Counted from the first letter of the stretch, positions 17,206 through 26,216 are shown. The stretch: DNA of 62,647 nucleotides from Bacteroidales bacterium (GCA_021740585.1 JAIOZM010000013.1:1-62647); one strand, 5' to 3'. Translations and numbers: made by a program. Notes: generated by a model from the letters alone, not told the origin.

Positions 17206-18606
17206 TCAAAAATTATATTCAGCTCCAACCTCAGGAATCTGAATGTTTTTGAAACCTTTGTCCTCCAGATAAGTCTTGTATTTCTGTTGCGGTTCAAATT
17301 CTCCGTGGACTAAAAACACTTGTTTAAGCTGGTCTTTATCCTGACAAGAAATGAAATCGCCCATTTCTTTATAATCGCCATGTCCACTGTAAGAATCGAT
17401 TCTTTTAATATCAGCGTTCACAGGATAAATATTTCCATGAATGGATACTTCTTTGTCTCCCCTGAGTATTCTCGCACCCAAAGTAGAAGGCGCACAATAT
17501 CCTACAGCTAAAATGGTATTTTTTGCATCGGATATACTATTGGCAATATGGTGTTTTACTCTTCCAGCTTCCATCATTCCTGAAGCAGAAATAATAATTA
17601 CAGGTTTTTTAATTTTATTAAGTTTTTTTGAATCTTCCTGACTCCGGATATAAAAAAGCCGGTTAAATCCAAAGGGGTCGGGATCTCGCTCCATGATTTC
17701 TAAAATATCTTTATTGAAGCATTCAGGGTGCAATCTGAAGATGTCTGTTGCGTTAACCGCCAGAGGACTATCGACATAAATATCGATTTTAGGCAAACGA
17801 TTTTCATTATAGAAGTTGTTCAAGGCGTACACTATGTCCTGGGTTCGTCCTACACTAAATGAAGGAATAATCAATTTACCGCCTTTTTCAACACAGGTAT
17901 GATAAAGAACATCCAAAAGTTCCTTCTCGGCATTGATGTCGTCATGATGCAACCTGTCGCCATACGTAGCCTCGGTTATGAGGAAGTCGGCTTGAGGGAA
18001 TGGGGCAGGAGGGTGTAAAATTCTATTAACAGGCCTTCCAATATCACCTGTATAGGCGAGTCTCTGGATTCTTTCACCTTCTTTTATCTCAAGATTTACC
18101 ACTCCACCTCCCAGCATATGACCGGTGTGGGTAAAGGAAACTTTTAAGTTATCGTCGATTTTAAATTTCCTGTTATAGGGAACTCCAATAAAGAGATTCA
18201 TACATTCTACAGCATCTCTTTTTGTATATAATGGTTCAACAGGTCCCAAACCTTGTCTTGCCCTTTTTTTATTATAGGTGTGGGTATCATGTTCCTGTAT
18301 ATAGCCCGAATCTGCAAGCATAATAGTGCATAAATCGCGTGTGGCATTGGTACAGATTACCGAACCTCTGAATCCGAGTTTGTACACATAGGGTATCAAT
18401 CCGGAATGATCTATATGTGCATGCGAAAGAATTATATGATCTATTTCTGAAGGGTTAAAGCCAAGTTGCCTGTTGAGGCCATCTGTTTCCTGTCCCTTTC
18501 CCTGATACATGCCACAATCAAGAATGATGCGTTTTCCCTGCTTCGTAATTACCTGATGCTTGCTTCCTGTTACTTCACGGGCTGCTCCAAGAAATTTTAG
18601 CTTCAT
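17206..18606 (-). CDS. Beta-CASP metallo-beta-lactamase-fold RNase
   Basis: 466 residues. N-terminal metallo-beta-lactamase core with LSHAHIDHSGLIPYV (zinc motif HxHxDH near residue 62), THTGHMLGGG and AYTGDIGRP. A beta-CASP insertion follows with LIIPSFSVGRTQDIV and PVIIISASGMMEAGRVKHHI, and a late zinc-ligand segment SGHGDYKEM and FLVHGEFEPQQKYKTYL. This is the CPSF73/YsxH-like group of ribonucleases acting on RNA in the cytoplasm. It is monocistronic, convergent with the glycyl-radical operon (49-base gap). A G-rich segment on its coding strand lies about 100 bases upstream of the start. Confidence 0.92.
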   Translation of the reverse strand: MKLKFLGAAREVTGSKHQVITKQGKRIILDCGMYQGKGQETDGLNRQLGFNPSEIDHIILSHAHIDHSGLIPYVYKLGFRGSVICTNATRDLCTIMLADSGYIQEHDTHTYNKKRARQGLGPVEPLYTKRDAVECMNLFIGVPYNRKFKIDDNLKVSFTHTGHMLGGGVVNLEIKEGERIQRLAYTGDIGRPVNRILHPPAPFPQADFLITEATYGDRLHHDDINAEKELLDVLYHTCVEKGGKLIIPSFSVGRTQDIVYALNNFYNENRLPKIDIYVDSPLAVNATDIFRLHPECFNKDILEIMERDPDPFGFNRLFYIRSQEDSKKLNKIKKPVIIISASGMMEAGRVKHHIANSISDAKNTILAVGYCAPSTLGARILRGDKEVSIHGNIYPVNADIKRIDSYSGHGDYKEMGDFISCQDKDQLKQVFLVHGEFEPQQKYKTYLEDKGFKNIQIPEVGAEYNF

Positions 18607-18949
18607 AATATTTTTTATTGGTTGATTTAAAAGTACTAAAAACTATTCAATTTTTTCGAATAAAAGATTCCCTTATACTATTCTAGTAGAATATAATGGG
18701 GGAGGGCCTCCCACCCACCCATCCACCCTTGGATGTCAAAAAATGAAAAAAAACGCATAAGATTTGATTTTTTCTTTCAAAAACTTATTAACAATAAAAA
18801 TTGACGAGATATGATTTTTTTAAAATGTTAATAAAACAAGATTTAATCGTGGGTTCAGCCGGGCAGATGATACTTATGTTTTTTCAAAAAATTCAGAGAC
18901 AAATCTCTCATCCTGTTTTAAATAATAAGAAGTGTATAAAGTTCGGTTC
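18607..18949. other. Intergenic region with a G-quadruplex-forming segment
   Basis: 343 bases without a credible gene. The noteworthy part is 18698-18728: on the plus strand a G run, the near-palindrome GGGAGGGCCTCCC, then CCC tracts; the minus strand 18728-18710 therefore reads four GGG tracts with loops of 5, 1 and 1 bases, the classical G4 pattern, in otherwise AT-rich DNA. The rest is A/T-rich and featureless. Confidence 0.6.
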
Positions 18950-19867
18950 TTACAGAGATTTCAACCATCCGAAAGCTAATTCAGGCCAGCCATCAAGATG
19001 TTTTTTGCCAATGGCAAGTGAAAAACCATGTTTACCTGTTGGATAGATATGCATTTCAACAGGGACATTATTTTTTACCAATGCCTGAAAATAAACGATG
19101 CTGTTCTCTACCGGAACTGATGTATCATCGGCTGCGTGAATCAGGATTGTTGGAGGTGTATCATTTGTAACCTGAAGTTCATTTGAATAATACTTCGCTA
19201 ATTCTTCATTCTCACCTATAAGATTTTTCCTGGAACCTGAATGCATAAAATCGCCTGTAAAGGAAATTACGGGATAGAGCAGAATGGAAAAGTCGGGTCG
19301 ACAACTCATTCTTTCAATGGGATCTGTGGCATTAGGGTTCCCTTTATCAAAATGAGTGCTTAGGGTTGAGGCCAGATGTCCACCGGCTGAAAAGCCCATA
19401 ATACCTATCTTATCGGGATCAATATTCCATTTCTCAGCATTGTATCTTACCAGTCTCATGGCTCTTTGGGCATCTAGCAGCGGACTTTTATGAGGTTCAA
19501 TCTGACTAATTGATGTGGGAAGTCTGTACTTGAGTACAATGGCTGTCACCCCTTTTGAATTCCAGTATTTAGCAGTTTCCTCTCCCTCCCAATCGTAGGC
19601 TAGATAACGGTAACCTCCTCCCGGACAAATAATTACAGCTTCACCGGTAGTGCTTTTCCTAGTTGGAAAGAATAATGCTATGTCTGGAGTCTGAACGCTG
19701 CTTATACGAACAATATCAGTGGTATCTCTTACTTCCTTTTCCTCTGTGGGTGTATAATTTGGAATTTGTCCTTTAGGGTAAAGATCCAAAACAAGGTTTT
19801 GAGAATACAAAATGTTGGAAGAGAATATCATTATGGTCAGAATTGGTATGATGCGAAATTTTTTCAT
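18950..19867 (-). CDS. Secreted alpha/beta-hydrolase, acetylxylan/feruloyl-esterase type
   Basis: 305 residues with a signal peptide (MKKFRIIPILTIMIFSSNILYS). Alpha/beta-hydrolase motifs: oxyanion segment CPGGGYRYLAYDWEG, nucleophile elbow GFSAGGHLAS, acid HAADDTSVPVENS and His near PTGKHGFSLA. This matches the esterase_lip group of Bacteroidota polysaccharide loci that removes acetyl or feruloyl groups from xylan or pectin. It is the last gene of a three-gene operon: 11 bases after the propeller lipoprotein, which in turn follows a sugar isomerase by 90 bases. The exact ester is unknown. Confidence 0.88.
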   Translation of the reverse strand: MKKFRIIPILTIMIFSSNILYSQNLVLDLYPKGQIPNYTPTEEKEVRDTTDIVRISSVQTPDIALFFPTRKSTTGEAVIICPGGGYRYLAYDWEGEETAKYWNSKGVTAIVLKYRLPTSISQIEPHKSPLLDAQRAMRLVRYNAEKWNIDPDKIGIMGFSAGGHLASTLSTHFDKGNPNATDPIERMSCRPDFSILLYPVISFTGDFMHSGSRKNLIGENEELAKYYSNELQVTNDTPPTILIHAADDTSVPVENSIVYFQALVKNNVPVEMHIYPTGKHGFSLAIGKKHLDGWPELAFGWLKSL

Positions 19868-19878
19868 TCCTTTTTGTT

Positions 19879-20766
19879 TTAGTTCATTTCCAATTTGTAG
19901 GCTACAACGCGGTTACCAAAAAAAGTAGGTACATAAACAATTTTATCTTTAAGATTATAACCTATATCTGCAGTGTTTATGCCTTGCTCTTTGGTGTTGA
20001 GAAGAGAGTTTTTAGTATAATCAGGATTAATAATAAATATTTCTCCACTCCAGTCAGATACCAGATAATAGCCATCAACACCCGTAAATTCAACCCCATC
20101 ACCATGTCCGATTTCAGCTACTAAAACTTCCATTTCTCCGCTAAGGGGATCAACAGATATCAATTCCTGCCCAGCTGAGGTAGCCAGTAAAATTCTGTCC
20201 TTTTCAATAAATAAACCATTTGGTCTGTTAAGCCCCTCGGTTAACCATTCGCTAACCTCACCATTTTCTAATTTATAAACTTTCCCGGTGTCGGAATCGG
20301 ATATAAATACTACGCCATCTGAATCGATATCGATGTCGTTAAGAAAGCTGGATCCTTCGATAGCTATCTTTTGGATTATCTCTCCTTTCTCAATATCAAC
20401 AATTACAAGTTCATCTAAATCAGCCACATACAAGAGATTTTTAAATACTCCCATACCTTTTGGGGCGCTAATGCCTGTAATCCATTTTAAATTAAGGATT
20501 TCACCCTGTGGTGAAAGTTTTGAAATGAAACCATTTCCGTCCTTTACAGCCGGTCCCGAATTAATATTTGAAACATACAGTATATTTCTGGTCTCATCAA
20601 AGAGTACCGATTCACAAGTTGTTAAAAGCGTATCAGTTGCCCATACCTCCACTAAAGTGAATTCGATTTTTTCATTGTTTGTTTCAGCATTTTTATCCTG
20701 ACTTACATTTTTGCAGCCACTAAAAAAGATAAAAATTAATAGCGCGATAAAAATTAAATTTTTCAT
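19879..20766 (-). CDS. SMP-30/gluconolactonase-like beta-propeller lipoprotein
   Basis: 295 residues. A lipoprotein signal (MKNLIFIALLIFIFFSGC) precedes a six-bladed NHL/SMP-30-type propeller with repeated GxLYVADxDE..., FISDSDTGKVYKL, NGLFIEKDRILLAT and YYLVSDWSGEIFII. Family members include lactonases that need a divalent metal, and inert propellers. Ligands E/N/N/D are only partly recognisable, so lactonase activity is not claimed. It lies between the isomerase and esterase genes and is probably translated from the same transcript. Confidence 0.82.
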   Translation of the reverse strand: MKNLIFIALLIFIFFSGCKNVSQDKNAETNNEKIEFTLVEVWATDTLLTTCESVLFDETRNILYVSNINSGPAVKDGNGFISKLSPQGEILNLKWITGISAPKGMGVFKNLLYVADLDELVIVDIEKGEIIQKIAIEGSSFLNDIDIDSDGVVFISDSDTGKVYKLENGEVSEWLTEGLNRPNGLFIEKDRILLATSAGQELISVDPLSGEMEVLVAEIGHGDGVEFTGVDGYYLVSDWSGEIFIINPDYTKNSLLNTKEQGINTADIGYNLKDKIVYVPTFFGNRVVAYKLEMN

Positions 20767-20856
20767 AATTATGAAGCTTAAGTTTATAATTTTAAATAAT
20801 TCAATGCAAAAAATGAATCATTTCTGCATTTAATTATGAAAGTGTATGTATAAATT

Positions 20857-21708
20857 TTATTTTACAAAGTCAGCATTCAAAAGATATTGAAGACTCATTT
20901 CTACGCTTTCGAGGTGTGGATAATCGTAATCTTCTTGTTCAACAATAAAATATTTTACACCTGAAACTTCGGTGCCTGTCCAAATTTTTTCAAAATCGAT
21001 ATCTCCACTGGCGCCCACTTCTTTTTCATCTTTAACATGCCATAACCAAAATCGCTTCGGATATTTTTCGAAATATTGATTTGGATCGGCTCCACCTTCG
21101 ATTGCCCAATATAAGTCGATTTGAAACATAACTTTTTCAGGATCAGTATTTTTCAACATAAAGTCATAAATAACCTCACCCTCCAGCTCAGCAAATTCCT
21201 TGTCATGGTTGTGATAACCGAAACGAATACCTGCTGCATTGCATTTTTCACCTACGGCATTAAAATATTCACAGTAAGCCTTCAGTCCTGCCAAACTTCC
21301 ATAACCGGCTCCACCCATCCATGGTTGAACAATATATTCAACTCCAGCCTCCTTATGTGCAGTGATACACTGATCCCACCATTCCATTGTCTTCACCCAG
21401 TTTGCAGAATCCGGAAGATCTTGTCCCGTATGAGAACCAAGAAAAATCATTCCGCTTTCATCCACAACCTTCTTAAATTCGACAGGCTCCATGCCATAAA
21501 ATTTCCCATCGCCATATCCCGCTGCTTCAACAAATCCATAACCCATTTCTCCAACTTGTTTAAGAGTTTCAGTCGGCAATTCTTTCATCTCGCCCCGGAG
21601 TGAGTATAGTTGAAGTCCGATAAACTTTTCGCTTTTTGATTGACAACACGAATTTAGGAGCAGAAAACTAAATGCTATAATTGAAAGACTCAGAGCAGCT
21701 TTTTTCAT
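20857..21708 (-). CDS. Sugar phosphate isomerase/epimerase-like TIM-barrel lipoprotein
   Basis: 283 residues. Type II signal peptide (LLLNSCCQS), then an AP-endonuclease-2/xylose-isomerase-like TIM barrel: LQLYSLRGEMK, YGFVEAAGYGDG, FGYHNHDKEFAE (metal-binding His), MFQIDLYWAIEGGADP (Asp), WHVKDEKE, YFIVEQEDYD. Such exported members of COG1082 are common in Bacteroidota sugar loci and may act on 3-keto-glycosides or free sugars in the periplasm. First gene of the operon with the SMP-30-like and esterase genes. The substrate cannot be assigned. Confidence 0.85.
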   Translation of the reverse strand: MKKAALSLSIIAFSFLLLNSCCQSKSEKFIGLQLYSLRGEMKELPTETLKQVGEMGYGFVEAAGYGDGKFYGMEPVEFKKVVDESGMIFLGSHTGQDLPDSANWVKTMEWWDQCITAHKEAGVEYIVQPWMGGAGYGSLAGLKAYCEYFNAVGEKCNAAGIRFGYHNHDKEFAELEGEVIYDFMLKNTDPEKVMFQIDLYWAIEGGADPNQYFEKYPKRFWLWHVKDEKEVGASGDIDFEKIWTGTEVSGVKYFIVEQEDYDYPHLESVEMSLQYLLNADFVK

Positions 21709-21803
21709 AATTATGTTTTTTGTAGTTTGTAAATAATTGCATTAAATTTAATACAATTCAACAGATATTTGGCTCTAAGCTTTATAATTTTTGCTCCATA
21801 TAC

Positions 21804-21811
21804 TATCTTTG
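21804..21811 (+). promoter_or_regulatory. Bacteroidota -7 box for the caspase-like gene
   Basis: TATCTTTG fits TAnnTTTG, 40 bases before the ATG at 21852. No well-spaced -33 element. Confidence 0.4.
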
Positions 21812-21851
21812 AATAAGTTTTGACAATTATTATATAAATATCTGAATTGAA

Positions 21852-23054
21852 ATGAACAGAAGTATTGTTTTTTTAGCAATTTTATTTTCCTTGTTTTTTC
21901 AATCAAGAGCACAGCAAGCAGAAGTAAAAATTTTTAGACCTAAAACTTATTCCTCCGCATTATTAAATATTCAGGTTTTAATTGATGATAAACTTATTGG
22001 GATTTTAGGCTATGGAGAACGACTTGTCTATTATACCAATGAATTCGGCAACAAAACATTTGAATTTAAGATCGTTAATGCAAAGAATAGTGTCACATTA
22101 AACATTGAGCCGGGTGGTGTTTATTATATTGAAACCAATATGGGAATAACAAAACTGAAGGCTGATTTGCTTGAAGCAGCTGTGGGCCGAAGTTTTTTCG
22201 AGGATGACTCAAAATATAAATCAGATAGCAAACCGGTATATGTTTATGCTAATGGAAGTGACACGCATAAGGAGGCTGAATTTCAACCTGTGGTAACAAA
22301 TGAAGTAACCCAGTCCAACCATACCCTAAGCACACAATCTTCGGGCAACATTTCAAATGCATCGCAAAAAAGAATTGCACTTATTATTGGAAATGGGGAT
22401 TATGTACATGGTGGATACTTGAGAAATCCTCTGAATGACGCAGAGGATATGGCTGCAGTACTTAAAAATCTGGGATTTGAAGTCATCCTGATAAAAAATG
22501 CTGATCTGGTTAGCTTAAAATCAGCCATTGATGATTTCGGTCTTAAACTGAGTAATTTTGATGTAGGATTATTTTACTATGCAGGTCATGGGATTCAGTC
22601 GAAGGGATTCAATTATTTCATTCCTGTTGATGCAGAACTAAAATCAGAAGCTCAGGTAGAGTTTAATTGTGTGCGAACAGATCGATTGCTCAGTCTGATG
22701 GAGTCAGCATCCAATTCAACCAATATAATTATTTTGGATGCATGCAGAAATAATCCATTTGAAAGATCCTGGTCAAGATCGGTGAATGGCAGCGGACTGG
22801 CATTTATGGATGCTCCGTCGGGCTCACTCATTGCCTATTCCACTTCACCCGGTCGCACTGCTTCCGATGGCTATGGGAGAAACGGATTATATACTTCTGC
22901 TCTCTTACAGCATATCGTAGAACCGAATATCAGCATTGAACTTATGTTTAAAAAAGTTCGGGAAACGGTGAGTGAAAAATCAGAGAAAGCCCAAATCCCC
23001 TGGGAATCAACTTCCCTGGTGGGAAATTTTTATTTTGCCTCTCCAGTAAAATAA
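21852..23054 (+). CDS. Secreted caspase-like (C14, orthocaspase) protein with N-terminal DUF2846-like domain
   Basis: 400 residues. Signal peptide ending near SRAQQ; residues about 20-115 form a small beta domain resembling DUF2846 (VEPGGVYYIE-like NIEPGGVYYIETN); a low-complexity Ser/Asn/Thr linker to about 170; then a p20-type caspase domain. That domain starts RIALIIGNGDY, has catalytic His246 in YAGHGIQSKG and Cys298 in ILDACRNNPF, and continues LIAYSTSPGRTASDG. Bacterial orthocaspases cleave after arginine or lysine; here the export signal places it in the periplasm or outside. No neighbouring effector or toxin gene is seen, so the target and role are unknown. Confidence 0.9.
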   Translation: MNRSIVFLAILFSLFFQSRAQQAEVKIFRPKTYSSALLNIQVLIDDKLIGILGYGERLVYYTNEFGNKTFEFKIVNAKNSVTLNIEPGGVYYIETNMGITKLKADLLEAAVGRSFFEDDSKYKSDSKPVYVYANGSDTHKEAEFQPVVTNEVTQSNHTLSTQSSGNISNASQKRIALIIGNGDYVHGGYLRNPLNDAEDMAAVLKNLGFEVILIKNADLVSLKSAIDDFGLKLSNFDVGLFYYAGHGIQSKGFNYFIPVDAELKSEAQVEFNCVRTDRLLSLMESASNSTNIIILDACRNNPFERSWSRSVNGSGLAFMDAPSGSLIAYSTSPGRTASDGYGRNGLYTSALLQHIVEPNISIELMFKKVRETVSEKSEKAQIPWESTSLVGNFYFASPVK

Positions 23055-23229
23055 GCCTTCTTCCTAACTTCAAATGTTAATTCTTCCCATTGATTATAGT
23101 ATTATAAACTTTTAACATGCCCTCCGGCCAACCTGAAGAATCCGAAATTTTATTCCTAAATCGTTTATTACTGATTTATCACTATAATTTTTATAAAAGA
23201 ATGTGATTAAAAATTAAGCTCATTTTTCA

Positions 23230-23237
23230 TACTTTTG
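23230..23237 (+). promoter_or_regulatory. Bacteroidota -7 box for phosphofructokinase
   Basis: TACTTTTG fits TAnnTTTG. Transcription would begin close to 23243, so translation from 23244 would be nearly leaderless, while the in-frame ATG at 23259 would have a leader of about 15 bases. Confidence 0.4.
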
Positions 23238-23243
23238 TTCTTT

Positions 23244-24389
23244 ATGAAAAAGAAATATATGAATTCAGACACACCAACAAAACATATTGGAATTCTTACC
23301 TCCGGAGGGGATTGTCCCGGACTGAATGCTGCCATCAGAGGAATTGGTAAAACAGCATCGAATGAGGGTATGCAGGTTATTGGATTTCTGGAGGGTTTTC
23401 GGGGATTGATGGAAAACAGATTTGTAAGGCTTGATAATGAAAAACTATCGGGGATTTTAACTTTGGGAGGAACTATTCTGGGAACCAGCAGGGATAAACC
23501 ACACAGAATGCCTATGGGAGGAAAAGAGGTGGATATGACGGATGTTATTGTGGAAAATTATCATAAAAATCATCTCAGTGCCCTTATCTGTCTGGGAGGA
23601 GGCGGCACACAGAAAAATGCTTACCGGCTGGCTCAAAAAGGATTAAATATAATTACACTTCCAAAAACAATAGATAATGATGTTGCCGGAACAGATATTA
23701 CCTTCGGATTTGATACGGCACTCGGGATATCGGTTGAAGCTATCGATCGCCTGCATAGCACAGCCCATAGTCATCACAGAATAATTATTGTGGAAATAAT
23801 GGGGCATAGAGCAGGATGGCTGGCTCTGGGCGCCGGGATTGCCGGAGGAGCCGATGTGATTTTAATACCTGAAATTCCATATAACAATGAGAAACTGGCT
23901 CAAAGCATACTCGACCGGGTTTCGAGAGGCAAACGGTTTAGTATCGTGGCCGTTGCTGAAGGAGCTGTTTCTGAAAGTGCTTTTAAAGATATCACAAAAG
24001 CTAAGGAAGATTTGCAAAAGGCTGAGAATGGAAAAAAAACAGAGGCTAAGTTGAAATTAAAGGAATTGGAAGCGAGCTGCACCGGCAGGACGATGAAAAT
24101 AGCGGAAGATTTGCAAAAATTAACCGGACTGGAATCGAGGGTTACTATACTGGGACACCTCCAAAGAGGCGGAACTCCATCAGCAGCAGATCGTTTATTA
24201 GCGACCCGACTGGGAACGGCTTGTATAAAATATATCAAGGAGGAGAAATTCGGTATTATGGTAGCCGCTAAAAAGCAAAAAACGAAAGCTGTCCCACTGA
24301 AAGATGTCGTGGGAAAAGTGAAGATGGTTCCAGTCGATCACCCCTGGATAGTTAGTGCCAGAAATGTGGGGACGAGTTTTGGGGATTAA
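23244..24389 (+). CDS. pfkA: 6-phosphofructokinase
   Basis: 381 residues from ATG 23244 (or 376 from 23259). The PFK fold is clear: [42 protein letters not shown] with the catalytic aspartate, [13 protein letters not shown], and [18 protein letters not shown]. It phosphorylates fructose 6-phosphate in glycolysis. The phosphoryl-donor loop reads [14 protein letters not shown]: the usual GGDG is GGGG. Gly at the '104' position and Lys in PKTIDND are the combination reported for a distinct ATP-type group, while PPi enzymes usually have Asp at 104. A 40-residue lysine/glutamate-rich insertion (residues about 245-285) is unusual. The donor (ATP or PPi) is uncertain. Confidence 0.92.
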   Translation: MKKKYMNSDTPTKHIGILTSGGDCPGLNAAIRGIGKTASNEGMQVIGFLEGFRGLMENRFVRLDNEKLSGILTLGGTILGTSRDKPHRMPMGGKEVDMTDVIVENYHKNHLSALICLGGGGTQKNAYRLAQKGLNIITLPKTIDNDVAGTDITFGFDTALGISVEAIDRLHSTAHSHHRIIIVEIMGHRAGWLALGAGIAGGADVILIPEIPYNNEKLAQSILDRVSRGKRFSIVAVAEGAVSESAFKDITKAKEDLQKAENGKKTEAKLKLKELEASCTGRTMKIAEDLQKLTGLESRVTILGHLQRGGTPSAADRLLATRLGTACIKYIKEEKFGIMVAAKKQKTKAVPLKDVVGKVKMVPVDHPWIVSARNVGTSFGD

Positions 24390-24449
24390 TTTGGGGAGGA
24401 AGAAGCAGGCATTAGGCAATAAGCAAGCCTCGGCCCCTGCATCCTTTCC

Positions 24450-24800
24450 TTATTCAAACTCCTTAGAAACCCCGCATATCATTTTAAAGTTTTCCGTTGT
24501 GGAAGTATTTCTATACTGATGTTTTTCGTTTGGCATAACCAGGGCAAAATCGCCTGCCTTTAGTGGCTGAACTTCTCCTTTTTCATTTACCAAAGCTCCT
24601 TCACCTTCAATAATATAATTCATGTGTTCGTATGGATGCTGATGATAGGGTGTGAAACCGCCCGGTTCCACGGTAAAAACACGGTATGAATACACCGGTG
24701 CCCCGTCGGCCGACGATAATGGCATCTGTTTCCAGGCTTTTTCAGCACCTTCCATTTTCACTTTTTGCTTTTCTACCTTTTCGAGAGATATGATTTTCAT
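24450..24800 (-). CDS. Single-domain cupin protein
   Basis: 116 residues from the ATG at 24800; a longer in-frame extension upstream lies in terminator and coding sequence of the next gene and is not credible. One cupin_2 domain with metal-binding motif 1 TPYHQHPYEHMNYIIEGEG and motif 2 AGDFALVMPNEKHQYRN. It lacks other domains. Such proteins bind metals or small ligands or are isomerases/dioxygenases; no function can be assigned. Convergent with phosphofructokinase. Confidence 0.85.
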   Translation of the reverse strand: MKIISLEKVEKQKVKMEGAEKAWKQMPLSSADGAPVYSYRVFTVEPGGFTPYHQHPYEHMNYIIEGEGALVNEKGEVQPLKAGDFALVMPNEKHQYRNTSTTENFKMICGVSKEFE

Positions 24801-24840
24801 AGCTTGTATATTTTGAAATAAAATTACACTTTCATTATAT

Positions 24841-24874
24841 AAATAAAAAATCCGGTAAAATAGTTCACCGGATT
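24841..24874 (-). terminator. Rho-independent terminator of the small secreted protein gene
   Basis: Stem AATCCGGT (24849-24856) with ACCGGATT (24867-24874), 10-base loop; read on the minus strand it is followed by a T run. Confidence 0.8.
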
Positions 24875-24894
24875 CCTTATTCATTAATAAAATT

Positions 24895-25332
24895 TTACTT
24901 TTTTCCTGCCCCTTGTTTTGCTCCGACAGGCCGTTCTTTTTGACCAGCTTTAGTATTTGCCGGTTTTTTTGGGGCATTTTCTTTCCCTTCCAAATACTTC
25001 TTGTATTGAGCCTCGTTGAGAACAGATTTTAAGTTTTTATCATAGTCTGCCCTTAAAGCATCCATTTTTTCTTTTGTATTGCCCGATGGATTTGTCTCTC
25101 TTTCTTTTTTTATTTCGGCTCTTTTTTTGGCATGATTTAAATTCAATTCATATACTTTCTTTTCCTGGGCGGCATCAAGAGCCAGATTTTTTTTCATCTG
25201 ACCGGTCTGATTCTTAGCAACGGTTTCCGGATCTTGCTCTGGTCTGGTTTGTTGATTTTGTGAAAATCCGGTTGCTGTAATTCCTATCAATAGCATTGAC
25301 AGGAAAATTGTTTTTAATGATTTTGTGAACAT
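24895..25332 (-). CDS. Small exported charged protein (DUF4890/Spy-like)
   Basis: 145 residues. Signal peptide MFTKSLKTIFLSMLLIGITATGFSQ, then a highly charged helical protein: QMKKNLALDAAQEKKVYELN, LNHAKKRAEIKKERE and VLNEAQYKKYLE are the helical repeats seen in small periplasmic DUF4890-type proteins of Bacteroidota, distantly Spy/CpxP-like. The tail (residues 118-145) is Lys/Pro/Gly/Ala-rich and probably disordered. A stress chaperone role is only suggested by the resemblance. It has its own terminator. Confidence 0.75.
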   Translation of the reverse strand: MFTKSLKTIFLSMLLIGITATGFSQNQQTRPEQDPETVAKNQTGQMKKNLALDAAQEKKVYELNLNHAKKRAEIKKERETNPSGNTKEKMDALRADYDKNLKSVLNEAQYKKYLEGKENAPKKPANTKAGQKERPVGAKQGAGKK

Positions 25333-25460
25333 TTTTTCAGGTATTAAATTGTGAGTAAAGGTATGACAGGATTTTCAATTTTCAATGCATAATAGATTAC
25401 TCCTGATTATAATTTTTTAAATCTTCAGCTTTGGACATTGCAATTTGTAAAAGGTTTAAT

Positions 25461-26216
25461 TTAACCGGCTTTTAAAAAACCTGACAGCTTGTTTTTGTCG
25501 AGAATAACTATGTTTTTACCCTGTGCCATTATACTTCCTTCCTTATGTAATTCTCTGAAAGCTCTTCCAACCGAAGGACGGGCAACTCCAAACATTTCGG
25601 ACAGTTCGTTCTGGGTATGGGGCAGAATGATTTTTAGGGAACCGGATTTCTTTACAATCTCCAATAAATAAAATGCAATCTTTCCCTTAATGGAATTCAA
25701 TCCCAGTAAACGTATCTTTTTCCTGAGAAAACGAGCCCTGTCAGAAATGATATCCAGATAATTCCTTAAAAAGATCTTGTTTTTTGTGAATAATGCCAGT
25801 AAATCGTCTTTTTGAATGAAAAGCAATCGCGTATTTTCAACCGCAGTAATCGTAACAGGAAGTTTGGCCGACTCACCAAAAATAAATGCCGAAGCAATGG
25901 TGTTTCCAGCTTCAATTTTTTCAATTCTTAAAATATTTCCTTCAAAATCCATCATATCACCTACCACCGAACCTTCCAAAATGATGATTAAATGATCGAG
26001 TGAATCGCCTTCTACGGCCAAAATGTCGTTTTTATGCAGAGCCTTTACCTGATGATGAACATCACGAATCAACAATCCTATCTCGTTATTATTCAGACCT
26101 TTAAAAAGCGGATTTAGAGATAAAACATCAGAATAATTAATAAAACAGAAGCTGCAATTTTGATTGCAAGGCTCTGTTAGGGTGTTTTCTGTAAGATTAT
26201 TTCGTGATTGTAACAT
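25461..26216 (-). CDS. Crp/Fnr-family transcription regulator with N-terminal cysteine cluster
   Basis: 251 residues. An N-terminal CNQNCSFC segment (Cys17, Cys21, Cys24) precedes a cyclic-nucleotide-binding-like beta barrel (about 35-150), a dimerisation helix, and a winged helix with LPHTQNELSEMFGVARPSVGRAFRELHKEGSI (recognition helix split here across about 190-220). These are the only three cysteines in the protein; a classic FNR cluster uses four, so a fourth ligand would have to be another residue. It is divergent from a ferredoxin gene, with a perfect palindrome between them, and is probably an FNR/HcpR-like redox or nitric-oxide sensor controlling that gene and itself. Confidence 0.9.
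   Translation of the reverse strand: MLQSRNNLTENTLTEPCNQNCSFCFINYSDVLSLNPLFKGLNNNEIGLLIRDVHHQVKALHKNDILAVEGDSLDHLIIILEGSVVGDMMDFEGNILRIEKIEAGNTIASAFIFGESAKLPVTITAVENTRLLFIQKDDLLALFTKNKIFLRNYLDIISDRARFLRKKIRLLGLNSIKGKIAFYLLEIVKKSGSLKIILPHTQNELSEMFGVARPSVGRAFRELHKEGSIMAQGKNIVILDKNKLSGFLKAG

Noticed and set aside
20288-20701. Plus-strand open frame of 137 codons
   Set aside because: Antisense to the SMP-30-like gene; Ser-rich composition is an antisense artefact.
21121-21603. Plus-strand open frame of 160 codons
   Set aside because: Antisense to the sugar isomerase gene; codon content reflects the real gene.
24801-24977. N-terminal extension of the cupin frame
   Set aside because: Runs through a terminator hairpin and into the neighbouring gene; the ATG at 24800 starts exactly at the cupin fold.
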